Notes under the pieces: model-generated | Database searches by the model: none | Told to the model about the DNA's origin: nothing | What the model saw: only the letters and a program-made list of their open reading frames with translations | Assembly (NCBI RefSeq): GCF_038632915.1 | Contig: NZ_CP152050.1 | Coordinates: 1,209,001 to 1,273,000 of the forward strand | DNA length: 64,000 bases | Source: Paenisporosarcina sp. FSL H8-0542 | GTDB lineage: Bacteria > Bacillota > Bacilli > Bacillales_A > Planococcaceae | Direction: 5' to 3' | Shown: one piece after another, positions 8,777-19,088 of the stretch | Layout: every line of letters begins with the position of its first letter | How positions within the stretch are numbered: position 1 is the stretch's first letter | Translations under genes and position numbers: made by a program

Positions 8777-9457
8777 ATGTATGTATCATTTCACGGACAT
8801 TCAGTTGTCAAAATAAAAACTGGTGATTATACGATATTGATTGACCCATTTATTACAGGAAATGACTTGACTGATTTAATAGCAGAAAATGAAAAGCCAA
8901 ATGTCATTTTATTGACGCACGGTCATAACGATCATGTAGGGGATACGGTAGCGATTGCAAAAGCGAATGACACGTTGGTTGTTGCTCCATTTGAACTTGC
9001 AGAGTATTTGTCTTGGCAAGGTGTGAAAACACATGCAATGCATATTGGAGGAGCAAGACAATTTGAATTCGGGAAAGTTAAATTTACTCAGGCATTCCAT
9101 GGGTCATCCTATGAAACGGAAAATCAAGAAATTATTTATACCGGAATGCCAGCAGGAATTTTATTTATGGCTGAAGGGAAAACGATCTACCATGCAGGAG
9201 ATACTGCATTATTTGGTGATATGAAATTGATTGGTGAAAGACATCCTATTGACTTGGCATTTTTACCAATAGGCGACAACTTCACGATGGGTATTGATGA
9301 CGCAGCCTATGCGGTCGAGTTATTGAAACCAAAAGCTGTCGTGCCGATTCACTTTAATACGTTCCCGCCAATCAAACAAGATCCTCAAGACTTTAAGGCA
9401 GCTGTCAAAGATGCCATGGTCCATATCCTGAATGCTGGGGACGGAGTAGAATTGTAA
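8777..9457 (+). CDS. ytkL: Metal-dependent hydrolase, UPF0173 (YtkL)
   Basis: Metallo-beta-lactamase fold protein of 226 aa. The HxHxDH signature [10 protein letters not shown] gives His48, His50, Asp52 and His53; later metal-site motifs are [10 protein letters not shown] and VPIHFNTFP. Physiological substrate unknown. The start has an AAAGGAGG site 10 bases upstream. It is followed by its own terminator and then ytoI, the neighbourhood seen in other Bacillales. Confidence 0.9.
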   Translation: MYVSFHGHSVVKIKTGDYTILIDPFITGNDLTDLIAENEKPNVILLTHGHNDHVGDTVAIAKANDTLVVAPFELAEYLSWQGVKTHAMHIGGARQFEFGKVKFTQAFHGSSYETENQEIIYTGMPAGILFMAEGKTIYHAGDTALFGDMKLIGERHPIDLAFLPIGDNFTMGIDDAAYAVELLKPKAVVPIHFNTFPPIKQDPQDFKAAVKDAMVHILNAGDGVEL

Positions 9458-9460
9458 TCC

Positions 9461-9497
9461 AAAACACGGAAGTCACTGACTTCCTGTGTTTTTTTAT
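9461..9497 (+). terminator. Intrinsic terminator after ytkL
   Basis: Stem AACACGGAAGTCA / TGACTTCCTGTGTT (one bulge) followed by TTTTTTT. Confidence 0.85.
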
Positions 9498-9563
9498 TTA
9501 ATTAAAAAGACGGCTTTGTGATACACTATGAACAGAACGATTGTTTGGGAAATAGGTGAATTC

Positions 9564-10871
9564 ATGGCTACAAAACACGAACAAATATTACAATATATTG
9601 AGTCTTTACCCGTGGGAGATAAAATCTCAGTCAGACGAATAGCAAAAGAACTTCAGGTGAGTGAAGGTACTGCTTATCGTGCTATCAAAGAAGCTGAAAC
9701 TCAGCGTTATGTCAGCACGATTGAGCGGGTTGGGACTATTCGTATTGAAAAGAAAAAGAAAGAAAATATCGAACGTCTGACTTTTGCGGAAGTTGTAAAT
9801 ATTGTGGATGGCCAAGTATTGGGTGGAAAGAATGGTCTGCATAAAACGCTGACCAAGTTTGTTATTGGTGCGATGCAATTAGAGGACATGATGCGATACA
9901 CCGATGCAGGCAGTCTACTAATCGTCGGAAACCGGGCGAAAGCCCATTTTACTGCTTTGAAAGCAGGAGCGGCTGTATTGATAACGGGTGGATTTGAAGC
10001 CTCGGAGTCTTTGAAAAAAGTGGCGGACGAATTAGAATTGCCGATTATCTCCACAAGCTATGACACATTTACAGTTGCCACGATGATTAATCGTGCCATT
10101 TATGATCAATTAATTAAAAAAGAAATTTTATTCATTGAAGATATTTATGTGCCGTTTCAGGAAACCGATTTCTTGCGTGTAACCGACGACGTGAAAGCGT
10201 ATCATAACAAAAATGCACAAACAAGGCATGGAGGCTTTCCAGTGGTGGATGCCAATCAAAAAAATGTTGGCATCGTTACAGCAAGAGACGTTATAGGGAA
10301 AAATTATGGTGAATCCATCGAAAAAGTCATGACAAAAAATCCAATCACAGTCACGATGAAAACGAGTGTTGCTACTGCTGGGCATCGGATGATTTGGGAA
10401 GGCATCGACTTAATGCCGGTGGTCAATGATTCCGGCATTCTCGAAGGGGTTATCAGTCGCCAGGATGTCTTAAAAGCATTGCAGCTGGCGCAACGACAGC
10501 CGCAACATGGTGAAACGATTGATGATATTGTCAAAAATCAAATGAAAGTCCTTCAAGAAGATGAACTCGCAGTCGAGTTTACCGTGACGCCGCAAATGAC
10601 GAATCAATTTGGGGCCATTTCATATGGGGCATTTACCACCCTGTTGGCTGAAGCGGGCAATTACGCGATGAAAAACAGAAAACGTGGAGATAGTGTCGCT
10701 GAGAACATGACGATTTATTTTATCAAACCTGTTCAGATGGATAGTGTGTTGACGGTACGTCCTCGAATATTGGACATGAGTCGGAAGTTTGTGAAAATGG
10801 AGTTTGATGTGTTCCATGGTACTCTTTTAGTCGGGAAGGCTATGATGATGTTCCAGTTGCTTGAAAGATAG
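9564..10871 (+). CDS. ytoI: DRTGG/CBS domain regulator YtoI
   Basis: Protein of 435 aa with, in order, an N-terminal winged helix (about 1-60, with VSEGTAYRAIKEAE), a DRTGG domain (70-180), a CBS pair (about 190-305, adenine nucleotide-sensing fold) and a C-terminal hotdog domain (about 310-435). The arrangement matches B. subtilis YtoI, a predicted nucleotide- or acyl-CoA-sensing regulator of unknown targets. The ATG at 9564 is chosen over one 36 bases upstream because MATKHEQIL is the conserved start and AGGTGA precedes it. Confidence 0.9.
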   Translation: MATKHEQILQYIESLPVGDKISVRRIAKELQVSEGTAYRAIKEAETQRYVSTIERVGTIRIEKKKKENIERLTFAEVVNIVDGQVLGGKNGLHKTLTKFVIGAMQLEDMMRYTDAGSLLIVGNRAKAHFTALKAGAAVLITGGFEASESLKKVADELELPIISTSYDTFTVATMINRAIYDQLIKKEILFIEDIYVPFQETDFLRVTDDVKAYHNKNAQTRHGGFPVVDANQKNVGIVTARDVIGKNYGESIEKVMTKNPITVTMKTSVATAGHRMIWEGIDLMPVVNDSGILEGVISRQDVLKALQLAQRQPQHGETIDDIVKNQMKVLQEDELAVEFTVTPQMTNQFGAISYGAFTTLLAEAGNYAMKNRKRGDSVAENMTIYFIKPVQMDSVLTVRPRILDMSRKFVKMEFDVFHGTLLVGKAMMMFQLLER

Positions 10872-10895
10872 GGTCAAACCTCAGAATGGCAATAA

Positions 10896-10925
10896 AAAAA
10901 GTGATGCTGGACAGCATCACTTTTT
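10896..10925. terminator. Shared terminator between ytoI and ytpI
   Basis: Perfect stem AAAAAGTGATGCT / AGCATCACTTTTT with a 4-base loop between convergent genes. It has T-runs on both strands and overlaps the ytpI stop codon. Confidence 0.88.
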
Positions 10926-11225
10926 GTTCAAATTAAATTCTTCTTCTACAAATTGACCGTAATGTTTGGCCACACGATAATAATTAACCATGGTGAACAA
11001 ACCAATAACAATAAATAACCCTGAGATAACATACGTTAATGTTGTGGGAAATAAGAATAATTGGTTAAGACCAAAGAAAAATAACAAGCTACCAAGTGCT
11101 ATTAAAGCACGATTCGAATACCACTTTTTGGCAATCGGTAACTCACTGCGAAATTGCTTCGTTTTAAAATAAAAATAAAACGCAAATGAAATTACAATCA
11201 GAAATATAAATACAGCATTTATCAT
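10917..11225 (-). CDS. ytpI: YtpI-like membrane protein
   Basis: Protein of 102 aa with three hydrophobic segments (about 1-18, 40-58 and 64-86) and no known function. The start at 11225 is chosen because AGGAGG lies 6 bases upstream; a longer frame to 11321 has no ribosome site and would overlap the divergent nrnA start. Position between ytoI and nrnA matches B. subtilis ytpI. Confidence 0.82.
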   Translation of the reverse strand: MINAVFIFLIVISFAFYFYFKTKQFRSELPIAKKWYSNRALIALGSLLFFFGLNQLFLFPTTLTYVISGLFIVIGLFTMVNYYRVAKHYGQFVEEEFNLNKK

Positions 11226-11319
11226 CGTAAACCTCCTGTTATTAAATGAAACTGTCATTATTGTATCGACATTTTTACAGAATTGCGAATGGTATTCACG
11301 AAAGGTCGGAGGGAAAATC

Positions 11320-12255
11320 ATGAAACGTCAAATCATTGACACAATATCGGCTTACGAAACAATCATTATTCATCGGCACGTTAGACCAGATCCCGATGCT
11401 TACGGATCTTCAGTTGGCTTAAAAGAAATTCTCAAAGCAAGTTACCCTGACAAGAAGGTGTATGTTACAGGGGAACATGATGAAACATTAAGCTTTCTTG
11501 CCGAGCCTGACCAAGTGAGTGATGCCCAATTTGAAGGTGCACTTATTATCGTAACAGATACAGCAAATACAGAACGAATTGATGATCAACGATACCTATC
11601 GGGTGCTTTTCTAATCAAAATCGATCATCACCCGAATGATGATGCCTACGGTGATTTATTATGGGTCAATACGCAAGCAAGTTCTGCAAGTGAAATGATT
11701 TATGATCTTTACGAAGAAGGCAAGACTAGTGCAAATTGGCAAATGTCTGATGCAGCCGCACGTGTTCTATTTGCAGGAATCGTCGGAGATACCGGACGAT
11801 TTATGTTCTCAAGTACAAGTCAAAAGACTTTTGACACGGCAGGCGAATTAATCAAATATAATTTTGATCGTACTGAATTATTTAATGGCATGTACGAAGT
11901 GGAACGTAATCTATTGCATTTACAAGGTCATATTTACCAGCACTTCGTCATGAATGACAACGGGGCGGCTTACGTTAAACTACCGCTTGAAACGTTGAAA
12001 GAATTCGGTGTGACTGCAAGCGAAACATCGTTACTTGTCGGTTCTCTTGGCAACGTAAAAGGAATTAAAGCGTGGATAATATTCATCGAAGAAGAGGATC
12101 AAATTCGAGTGCGACTTCGCTCTAAAGGTCCTATAATCAATGAATTGGCCAAGCAGTATGGTGGCGGTGGGCATCCGCTTGCTGCAGGAGCATCAATCTA
12201 TTCCTGGAAAGATGCTGATGAAGTAATTGCTAAACTAAACAAATTATGTGAGTAA
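11320..12255 (+). CDS. nrnA: Bifunctional oligoribonuclease / pAp phosphatase NrnA
   Basis: DHH/DHHA1 phosphoesterase of 311 aa that degrades nanoRNAs and dephosphorylates 3'-phosphoadenosine-5'-phosphate. Metal ligands His20, Asp24 and Asp26 are in HVRPDPDAYGS; the DHH motif is IDHHPNDDAYG; the DHHA1 RNA-binding motif GGGGHPLAAGA is near the C terminus. The start is preceded by CGGAGGG. dnaE follows after 20 bases, so the two are probably co-transcribed. Confidence 0.95.
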   Translation: MKRQIIDTISAYETIIIHRHVRPDPDAYGSSVGLKEILKASYPDKKVYVTGEHDETLSFLAEPDQVSDAQFEGALIIVTDTANTERIDDQRYLSGAFLIKIDHHPNDDAYGDLLWVNTQASSASEMIYDLYEEGKTSANWQMSDAAARVLFAGIVGDTGRFMFSSTSQKTFDTAGELIKYNFDRTELFNGMYEVERNLLHLQGHIYQHFVMNDNGAAYVKLPLETLKEFGVTASETSLLVGSLGNVKGIKAWIIFIEEEDQIRVRLRSKGPIINELAKQYGGGGHPLAAGASIYSWKDADEVIAKLNKLCE

Positions 12256-12275
12256 GTTGAAAGGGGGAAGGACCA

Positions 12276-15200
12276 ATGTACCCAGTGTATCCACAAGTAG
12301 GGACATCTGCAGATTTACTTAATAGCACGATTCGCTTGGAAGCATTGATTCCTTTCCTTCAAAAACAACAGGCGACTTCGGTAGCCATTACCAATAGACG
12401 GTTATACGGTGTGATGCCGTTTTATCAAGCTGTCAAGAAAGCCGGTTTACATCCAGTAATCGGTTTAACTTGTCTTATTGAACTGACTGACGAGACACTT
12501 GTTGAAGTCCAACTGTATGCCAAGACCAACCTGGGCTATCAGAACTTATTGAAAATCAGTAGCGCACTAGAAGTCAAAGCACTTTCTGCACTGCCATTAA
12601 AATGGCTCCGTGCTTATAAAGAAGACTGTTTTGTAGTTGTACAGCTTTCCAAAATCGCAGTGCTAGAAACAGTTGAATCCATATTGGATGCCTTAAAGGA
12701 TTGCTTAGGTTCTGGTCTGCTGGTTGGAATAGAACGACCAGGTGGACGTATTGCTGACAGTGAAAATGAAATGGTTGGAAATTGTATCGAAAGACAAATC
12801 CCATTAATTGCAACTCATCAGGCAAATTATGTTTCTCAAAGTGATGCCTTTGCGTATGAAGTGGCTCAAGCCATTGCGAACGGTGTGAAGCTTAGTGACG
12901 CACAGCGAGTGAAACCAAAGCACGAGCATCACTATTTGCCAACTCGAGAACAATGGATCGAATGGTTTGCCGATCAGCCAGAGTGGCTGGAAGAAGCAGA
13001 ACGACTACTAAAAAGCTGTTTTGTTGAAATTGTCACTGATCAATACCATATGCCAAAATTCCCGGTACCTGAAAATGTGTCGACACATGATGTTTTGCGT
13101 GAAAAATGTATGACCGGCCTTAGTCAGCGCTTGGCAACATTTGATGAGTCATATAAAGAGCGTCTCGAAATGGAACTGAATGTAATTAATCAAATGGGCT
13201 ATGCAGATTATTTTTTAATTGTGGCAGACTTTATGGAGTATGCGAAAAACAATCAAATATTGACTGGTCCCGGTCGTGGATCTTCTGCTAGTTCCCTCGT
13301 TGCGTATTCGTTATTTATTACACACGTCGATCCTCTTCAATTCGGCTTATTATTTGAACGTTTCCTGAATCCTGAACGAATCACAATGCCGGACATTGAT
13401 ATCGATTTTGCCGATCACCGAAGACATGAAGTCATCCAGTATGTCGCTGAAAAATATGGACATACCCACGTGGCCCAAATTGTAACATATGGAACTTTGT
13501 CGGCAAAAGCAGCTGCTAGAGACGTGGCACGTGTCTTTGGATTTGATAGTTCTGTTCTAGAGATGATATCCAAACAACTGCCGAATAAACCCGGCATTTC
13601 ATTTGAAGAGGCAGTGAACAGCTCTGAAAACCTGAAAAAATGGATTGACATGGACCGTACACATCAAAAATGGTTTGACACCGTTAAGGAGCTCGAAGGC
13701 TTGCCTAGAAACGCATCAACTCATGCGGCAGGAGTTGTCTTATCACCTGTTCCATTGGTAGAGCTACTGCCGATTGAAGCAGGACAAGACGGCATTTATT
13801 TAACCCAATGGCCAATGAAAGAAGTGGAACAGAGTGGGTTGCTTAAAATGGATTTTCTCGGATTAAGAAACTTAACCATTTTAGAGAGAATCCGTACCAT
13901 GATCTGGTTCGATCAACATAAGTGGCTTGATTTCGAAAAAATCCCGCTTCATCACGAAGGAACGTTCAAGCTCCTTCAACAGGGGGATACGACCGGGGTT
14001 TTCCAATTGGAATCAGATGGAATGAGACAAGCCCTCCGTGATATCCGGCCGACTCATTTCCTGGATATTGTGGCAGTCAACGCCCTGTATCGTCCAGGTC
14101 CATTGGATAATATTCCAACGTATAAACGCAGAAAACACCGGGAAGAGAAGACGACATATGTCCACCCGATGCTTGAGCCAATATTGAAAGAAACGCATGG
14201 CGTAATTGTTTACCAGGAACAGATCATGCAAATTTCTTCTAAAATGGCTGGATTTACATTTGGCGAATCCGATATTTTAAGACGTGCAGTAAGTAAGAAA
14301 AATCGACAAGTATTGGATGAGCAGCGCCAACAGTTTGTAGAACGGGCACAGAAAAATCAATTTACTGAGCGAGAAGCAAATGAAGTGTATGATCTGATTG
14401 TCAGATTTGCAGATTATGGATTTCCGAAAAGTCATGCAGTAGCCTATAGCATGATTTCCTATCAGATGGCCTATTTAAAAGTTCAATATCCTGCTTACTT
14501 TTACGCATCGTTATTGACAGCATCAATGGGTAACCATGAAAAAATCATGCGCCTAATTCAAGAAGTCAAACAGCATAATATTGCCTTACTTCCTCCGTCC
14601 ATACATAGAAGCGGGTTGACGTTCCAAGTAGAAAATGGTGCGATTCGATTTGGATTGTCTGCAGTTAAAGGAGTTTCCAATATCTTTTTACGGGACTTGT
14701 TGCAAAAACGAAAACAAGCGCATCCACTGTGGCAAGACATTTTCGAACTTGCCGTCAGTTTATCGGCAGAGCAGTTTTCACGTAAACAAATAGAGCCTTT
14801 AATTAAAGCGGGTGCTCTTGATGGCTTCGGTCAAGATCGAGCGACACTGCTTGCAACTCTTGATGCGGCAGTACAATACGCGGAACTCGTCAGACCGAAA
14901 GCAGAACAGGATTTATTTGATGGAGACGTCACGACATTCGGAAAGCCCAAGTATGTGAAAAACTCGGACATGCCGGAAATGCTGAAACTTCAGTTTGAAA
15001 GGGAAACGCTTGGATTGTATATGTCCAATCACCCGGTAGAAAGATTGAAAAAAGAAATGACCATTAATGCAACTCCAATTCAAGAAATCAAATATGCACG
15101 TAATGGTCGGGCGGTGGTCATTGTCGGCATGATTGAAGAAATCCGTAGAATTCGCACCAAAAAAGGTGAGTCTATGGCATTTGTAACCGTGCAGGATGAG

Positions 15201-15356
15201 ACGTCAGATATTTCATGTACGGTATTTCCGAAAGACTATGCTTCTCACAATCTTGTCATTAAAGAACAGCATGTTTTAGAAATCGAAGGCACTGTGGAAT
15301 GGCGGCAAGGTAAGCCACAAATCATTGTGAAAAATATGCAAACGCTGTCGAAATGA
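12276..15356 (+). CDS. dnaE: DNA polymerase III alpha subunit DnaE
   Basis: The low-GC Gram-positive DnaE replicase (1026 aa), which extends RNA primers before PolC takes over. The palm carries Asp373 and Asp375 in PDIDIDF and Asp526 in LLKMDFLGLR, so polymerase activity is expected. The N-terminal PHP domain has lost the usual metal residues: PQVGTSADLLNS replaces the family's VHSGYS-type motif, TNRRLYG replaces TDDHxxYG, and THQANY replaces the GDVHY region. It ends soon after the OB fold (WRQGKPQIIVKNM), leaving it about 90 aa shorter than B. subtilis DnaE (1115 aa). The start follows GGGGGAAGG. Confidence 0.94.
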   Translation: MYPVYPQVGTSADLLNSTIRLEALIPFLQKQQATSVAITNRRLYGVMPFYQAVKKAGLHPVIGLTCLIELTDETLVEVQLYAKTNLGYQNLLKISSALEVKALSALPLKWLRAYKEDCFVVVQLSKIAVLETVESILDALKDCLGSGLLVGIERPGGRIADSENEMVGNCIERQIPLIATHQANYVSQSDAFAYEVAQAIANGVKLSDAQRVKPKHEHHYLPTREQWIEWFADQPEWLEEAERLLKSCFVEIVTDQYHMPKFPVPENVSTHDVLREKCMTGLSQRLATFDESYKERLEMELNVINQMGYADYFLIVADFMEYAKNNQILTGPGRGSSASSLVAYSLFITHVDPLQFGLLFERFLNPERITMPDIDIDFADHRRHEVIQYVAEKYGHTHVAQIVTYGTLSAKAAARDVARVFGFDSSVLEMISKQLPNKPGISFEEAVNSSENLKKWIDMDRTHQKWFDTVKELEGLPRNASTHAAGVVLSPVPLVELLPIEAGQDGIYLTQWPMKEVEQSGLLKMDFLGLRNLTILERIRTMIWFDQHKWLDFEKIPLHHEGTFKLLQQGDTTGVFQLESDGMRQALRDIRPTHFLDIVAVNALYRPGPLDNIPTYKRRKHREEKTTYVHPMLEPILKETHGVIVYQEQIMQISSKMAGFTFGESDILRRAVSKKNRQVLDEQRQQFVERAQKNQFTEREANEVYDLIVRFADYGFPKSHAVAYSMISYQMAYLKVQYPAYFYASLLTASMGNHEKIMRLIQEVKQHNIALLPPSIHRSGLTFQVENGAIRFGLSAVKGVSNIFLRDLLQKRKQAHPLWQDIFELAVSLSAEQFSRKQIEPLIKAGALDGFGQDRATLLATLDAAVQYAELVRPKAEQDLFDGDVTTFGKPKYVKNSDMPEMLKLQFERETLGLYMSNHPVERLKKEMTINATPIQEIKYARNGRAVVIVGMIEEIRRIRTKKGESMAFVTVQDETSDISCTVFPKDYASHNLVIKEQHVLEIEGTVEWRQGKPQIIVKNMQTLSK

Positions 15357-15389
15357 CGACCTAACGTTAATCCTTTAGGTCGTTTTTTG
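15356..15389 (+). terminator. Intrinsic terminator after dnaE
   Basis: Stem ACGACCTAA / TTAGGTCGT followed by TTTTT, overlapping the dnaE stop codon. Confidence 0.9.
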
Positions 15390-15468
15390 TGTTTATTCTG
15401 TAGATTTTTCTAAATCACTCATGCTTAAACATTTTGATTATTCCGGAATGTGATTTTTGAATTTGCCA

Positions 15469-15497
15469 TTGCATGGATGACAATTTTTTTGTATGAT
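15469..15497 (+). promoter_or_regulatory. Sigma-A promoter of the gntR-accDA operon
   Basis: TTGCAT and TATGAT with exactly 17 bases between them. The predicted transcription start falls within or just before the palindromic operator at 15508-15522. Confidence 0.7.
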
Positions 15498-15507
15498 AGG
15501 TTCATTG

Positions 15508-15522
15508 AGTGGTCAGACCACT
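15508..15522 (+). promoter_or_regulatory. GntR/FadR-type operator
   Basis: Perfect 15-base palindrome AGTGGTCAGACCACT. Its core TGGTCAGACCA fits the FadR-subfamily pattern TNGTNNNACNA. Its location just downstream of the -10 box implies repression of the operon, probably by the product of the adjacent gene. Confidence 0.75.
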
Positions 15523-15552
15523 TTGAAAATTATGGAAGGTCGAGGGCGTTTT

Positions 15553-16200
15553 ATGACAAATCAAACGACAAAAATGTATTTGCAAATCGTTCGTGAACTT
15601 CGACTTCTTATTCAATCGGAAAACATACGACCTGGGGGGAAACTTCCATCTGAACGTGAATTGGCGGAACGACTTCAAGTAGGGAGATCGACCGTTCGAG
15701 AAGCACTGCGCAGTCTGGAGCTATTAGGATTAATTGAAACTAAACGTGGAGAAGGTACTTTTCTGACAGATTTTCGAAAGCACAAATTAGTTGAAGTCTT
15801 GTCGACGTTTATTTTGCAAGATTCGAAATCCATTGAGGATATTCATGTTACGCGTGAAATACACGAAAAAGAAGCCATCCGCATAGTCGCAGGATCTCCT
15901 ATTCTGAATAAACTGCCGGTATGGGCGAGTTTACTCAAACAACTGCAAGAAGTAGGAACCATTGTGCGCGAGGATATGATTCGGGAAATACTCATTTCAA
16001 GTAATAATCGATTGTCACTGAAAATGTGGTTTCTTTTGAAGCAATATGGAGAAGAACCATACCAAGGACACTCTGAAATTGAAGAAAATAATTACATTCA
16101 ACAATTATTGACAGCCATTATAGATGGGAAAATTGATGAAGCGATTCGCTCATATACTGCTTGGACAAGATGGTTAACACAAGGGAGAGAAACCACATGA
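15553..16200 (+). CDS. GntR/FadR-family regulator of the acc operon
   Basis: Transcription factor of 215 aa with an N-terminal winged helix ([20 protein letters not shown], then [15 protein letters not shown]) and a helical C-terminal domain resembling FCD but without the usual metal-binding histidines. The start at 15553 has an AGGTCGAGGG site and gives the typical GntR lead-in; an upstream ATG at 15493 would place coding sequence over the operator. Its stop overlaps the accD start (ATGA), so it is translationally coupled to acetyl-CoA carboxylase. Likely an autoregulating sensor of a fatty-acid or acyl-CoA metabolite (inference). Confidence 0.88.
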   Translation: MTNQTTKMYLQIVRELRLLIQSENIRPGGKLPSERELAERLQVGRSTVREALRSLELLGLIETKRGEGTFLTDFRKHKLVEVLSTFILQDSKSIEDIHVTREIHEKEAIRIVAGSPILNKLPVWASLLKQLQEVGTIVREDMIREILISSNNRLSLKMWFLLKQYGEEPYQGHSEIEENNYIQQLLTAIIDGKIDEAIRSYTAWTRWLTQGRETT

Positions 16201-17057
16201 TTCGTGATATATTTTCAAGAAATCGTAAAAATAAATATGTAACGATTCCTTCAAATGCATCAAAAACAGATGTTCCAGAAGGTTTAATGACAAAATGTCC
16301 GGAATGTAAACATATCGGGTTGACGAAAGACATAATCAAAAATAAAAAAGTTTGTCCAGCTTGTGATCATCATTACAAAATGACGGCTCATGAACGTGTA
16401 GCAATTTTCTTGGATGAAGAAACATTTGTATCCATGGACGATCATTTGGCAACAGTCAATCCACTTAAATTCCCAGGGTACACGGATAAAATTAAGTCGG
16501 ATAGTGAGAAAACAGGATTGAACGAAGCTGTCTTGACTGGTACAGGAATGTTGAACGGACGTAAAATCGTTGTAGCTATTATGGATGCGCATTTCCGCAT
16601 GGGTTCGATGGGATCTGTAGTGGGTGAAAAAATCACCCGAGCTATTGAAGAAGCAACGAAGCAAGAAGTGCCTTTTATTATTTTCACAGCCAGCGGTGGA
16701 GCCCGCATGCAAGAAGGCGTACTTTCGCTTATGCAAATGGCAAAAACAAGCGTGGCGCTAAATCGACATAGCGAAAAAGGACAACTATTTATTTCCATCC
16801 TGACACATCCTACAACGGGTGGGGTATCTGCAAGTTTTGCGTCGATTGGGGACATCAATTTAGCTGAACCTAAAGCTTTGATTGGATTTGCAGGCCGACG
16901 TGTTATTGAACAAACTGTACGGGAAAAACTACCTGAAAATTTCCAGACGGCTGAGTTTTTATTGGCACATGGACAATTGGATGCAGTGGTCCATCGTTCT
17001 TCGATGAAAGAAACCGTATCTACACTAGTGAAGCTTCATTCGAAAGGAGGCAACTAA
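16197..17057 (+). CDS. accD: Acetyl-CoA carboxylase carboxyltransferase subunit beta
   Basis: Transfers CO2 from carboxybiotin to acetyl-CoA together with AccA, giving malonyl-CoA for fatty acid synthesis. From the ATG at 16197 it is 286 aa. The Zn ribbon cysteines Cys34, Cys37, Cys53 and Cys56 (CPEC...CPAC) are intact, followed by the crotonase-like carboxyltransferase core with [12 protein letters not shown] and [11 protein letters not shown]. The start overlaps the regulator's stop, with AGGGAGAG upstream. accA follows after 1 base. Confidence 0.97.
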   Translation: MIRDIFSRNRKNKYVTIPSNASKTDVPEGLMTKCPECKHIGLTKDIIKNKKVCPACDHHYKMTAHERVAIFLDEETFVSMDDHLATVNPLKFPGYTDKIKSDSEKTGLNEAVLTGTGMLNGRKIVVAIMDAHFRMGSMGSVVGEKITRAIEEATKQEVPFIIFTASGGARMQEGVLSLMQMAKTSVALNRHSEKGQLFISILTHPTTGGVSASFASIGDINLAEPKALIGFAGRRVIEQTVREKLPENFQTAEFLLAHGQLDAVVHRSSMKETVSTLVKLHSKGGN

Positions 17058-17058
17058 T

Positions 17059-18012
17059 ATGGTAAAGACTCTTCCTTTTGAAGAACCCGTTATTCAATTA
17101 CGTGATAAAATCAGTGAGTTAAAAGAATTCACTTCAAATGCTGAAGTTGATTTATCGACAGAAATTCAGCAATTAGAAGATCGCCTTCAAAAACTGGAAA
17201 CAGATATTTATGACAACATGCAACCGTGGGACCGTGTTCAAGTCGCAAGACATCCAGAACGTCCAACGACATTGGATTATATTCGTGAAATTTTCACGGA
17301 CTTTATTGAACTTCACGGAGACCGTTCGTACGGAGATGATGAAGCCATTGTCGGAGGCATTGCAGCGTTTAATGGATGCCCGATTACTGTAATCGGGCAT
17401 CAACGGGGCAAAGATACGAAAGAGAATATCCGCCGCAATTTTGGAATGCCGCACCCGGAAGGTTATCGGAAAGCATTACGATTGATGAAGCAAGCAGAGA
17501 AGTTCAATCGGCCCATTATTTGTTTTATTGATACAAAAGGAGCTTATCCCGGAAAAGCTGCAGAAGAGCGCGGACAAAGCGAAGCGATTGCAAGAAATCT
17601 TCTCGAGATGGCCGGGCTAAAAGTGCCTGTCATAAGTGTAGTGATTGGAGAAGGTGGAAGTGGCGGTGCATTGGCTTTAGGAGTTGCAAACCACGTTCAT
17701 ATGCTCGAAAACTCCACTTACTCTGTTATTTCGCCTGAAGGGGCAGCATCGATTTTATGGAAAGATTCTGCTCTGGCTAAACAAGCGGCGGAAGCAATGA
17801 AAATCACGGCACCCGATTTAAAACAAATGGGCATTGTTGATGAAATCATTCAAGAAGCAGTTGGTGGCGCACATCGTGATCCAAAGCAACAAGCCATCTA
17901 TATGAAAGAAGCACTTCAACGTTCAATAGATTCACTCAGCAAACTGAGTAAAGAAGAATTGGTCGATAATCGTTATGAGAAATTCAAATCCATCGGGGAA
18001 TTTGCTGAATGA
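17059..18012 (+). CDS. accA: Acetyl-CoA carboxylase carboxyltransferase subunit alpha
   Basis: Partner of AccD in the carboxyltransferase heterotetramer. Length 317 aa. An N-terminal helical region (1-75) precedes the crotonase core with [18 protein letters not shown] and [12 protein letters not shown], the oxyanion-hole glycines of the family. AAAGGAGG lies just upstream and the spacing to accD is one base, so stoichiometric translation is expected. A terminator closes the operon. Confidence 0.97.
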   Translation: MVKTLPFEEPVIQLRDKISELKEFTSNAEVDLSTEIQQLEDRLQKLETDIYDNMQPWDRVQVARHPERPTTLDYIREIFTDFIELHGDRSYGDDEAIVGGIAAFNGCPITVIGHQRGKDTKENIRRNFGMPHPEGYRKALRLMKQAEKFNRPIICFIDTKGAYPGKAAEERGQSEAIARNLLEMAGLKVPVISVVIGEGGSGGALALGVANHVHMLENSTYSVISPEGAASILWKDSALAKQAAEAMKITAPDLKQMGIVDEIIQEAVGGAHRDPKQQAIYMKEALQRSIDSLSKLSKEELVDNRYEKFKSIGEFAE

Positions 18013-18042
18013 GGATGCGTATATCGCATCCTTATTTTTTTT
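18012..18042 (+). terminator. Intrinsic terminator after accA
   Basis: Stem AGGATGCG / CGCATCCT followed by a run of eight T (after TA), overlapping the stop codon. Confidence 0.85.
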
Positions 18043-18071
18043 CACTGACAATGAGCGTTCAAACATGTTAA

Positions 18072-19067
<996 letters not shown>

Positions 19068-19088
19068 TGTAATGGAGAGGATACAACA

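Noticed and set aside
16161-16196. Longer accD start inside the regulator gene
   Set aside because: The extra 12 residues are not conserved, and the ATG at 16197 with ATGA coupling and a ribosome site is better supported.
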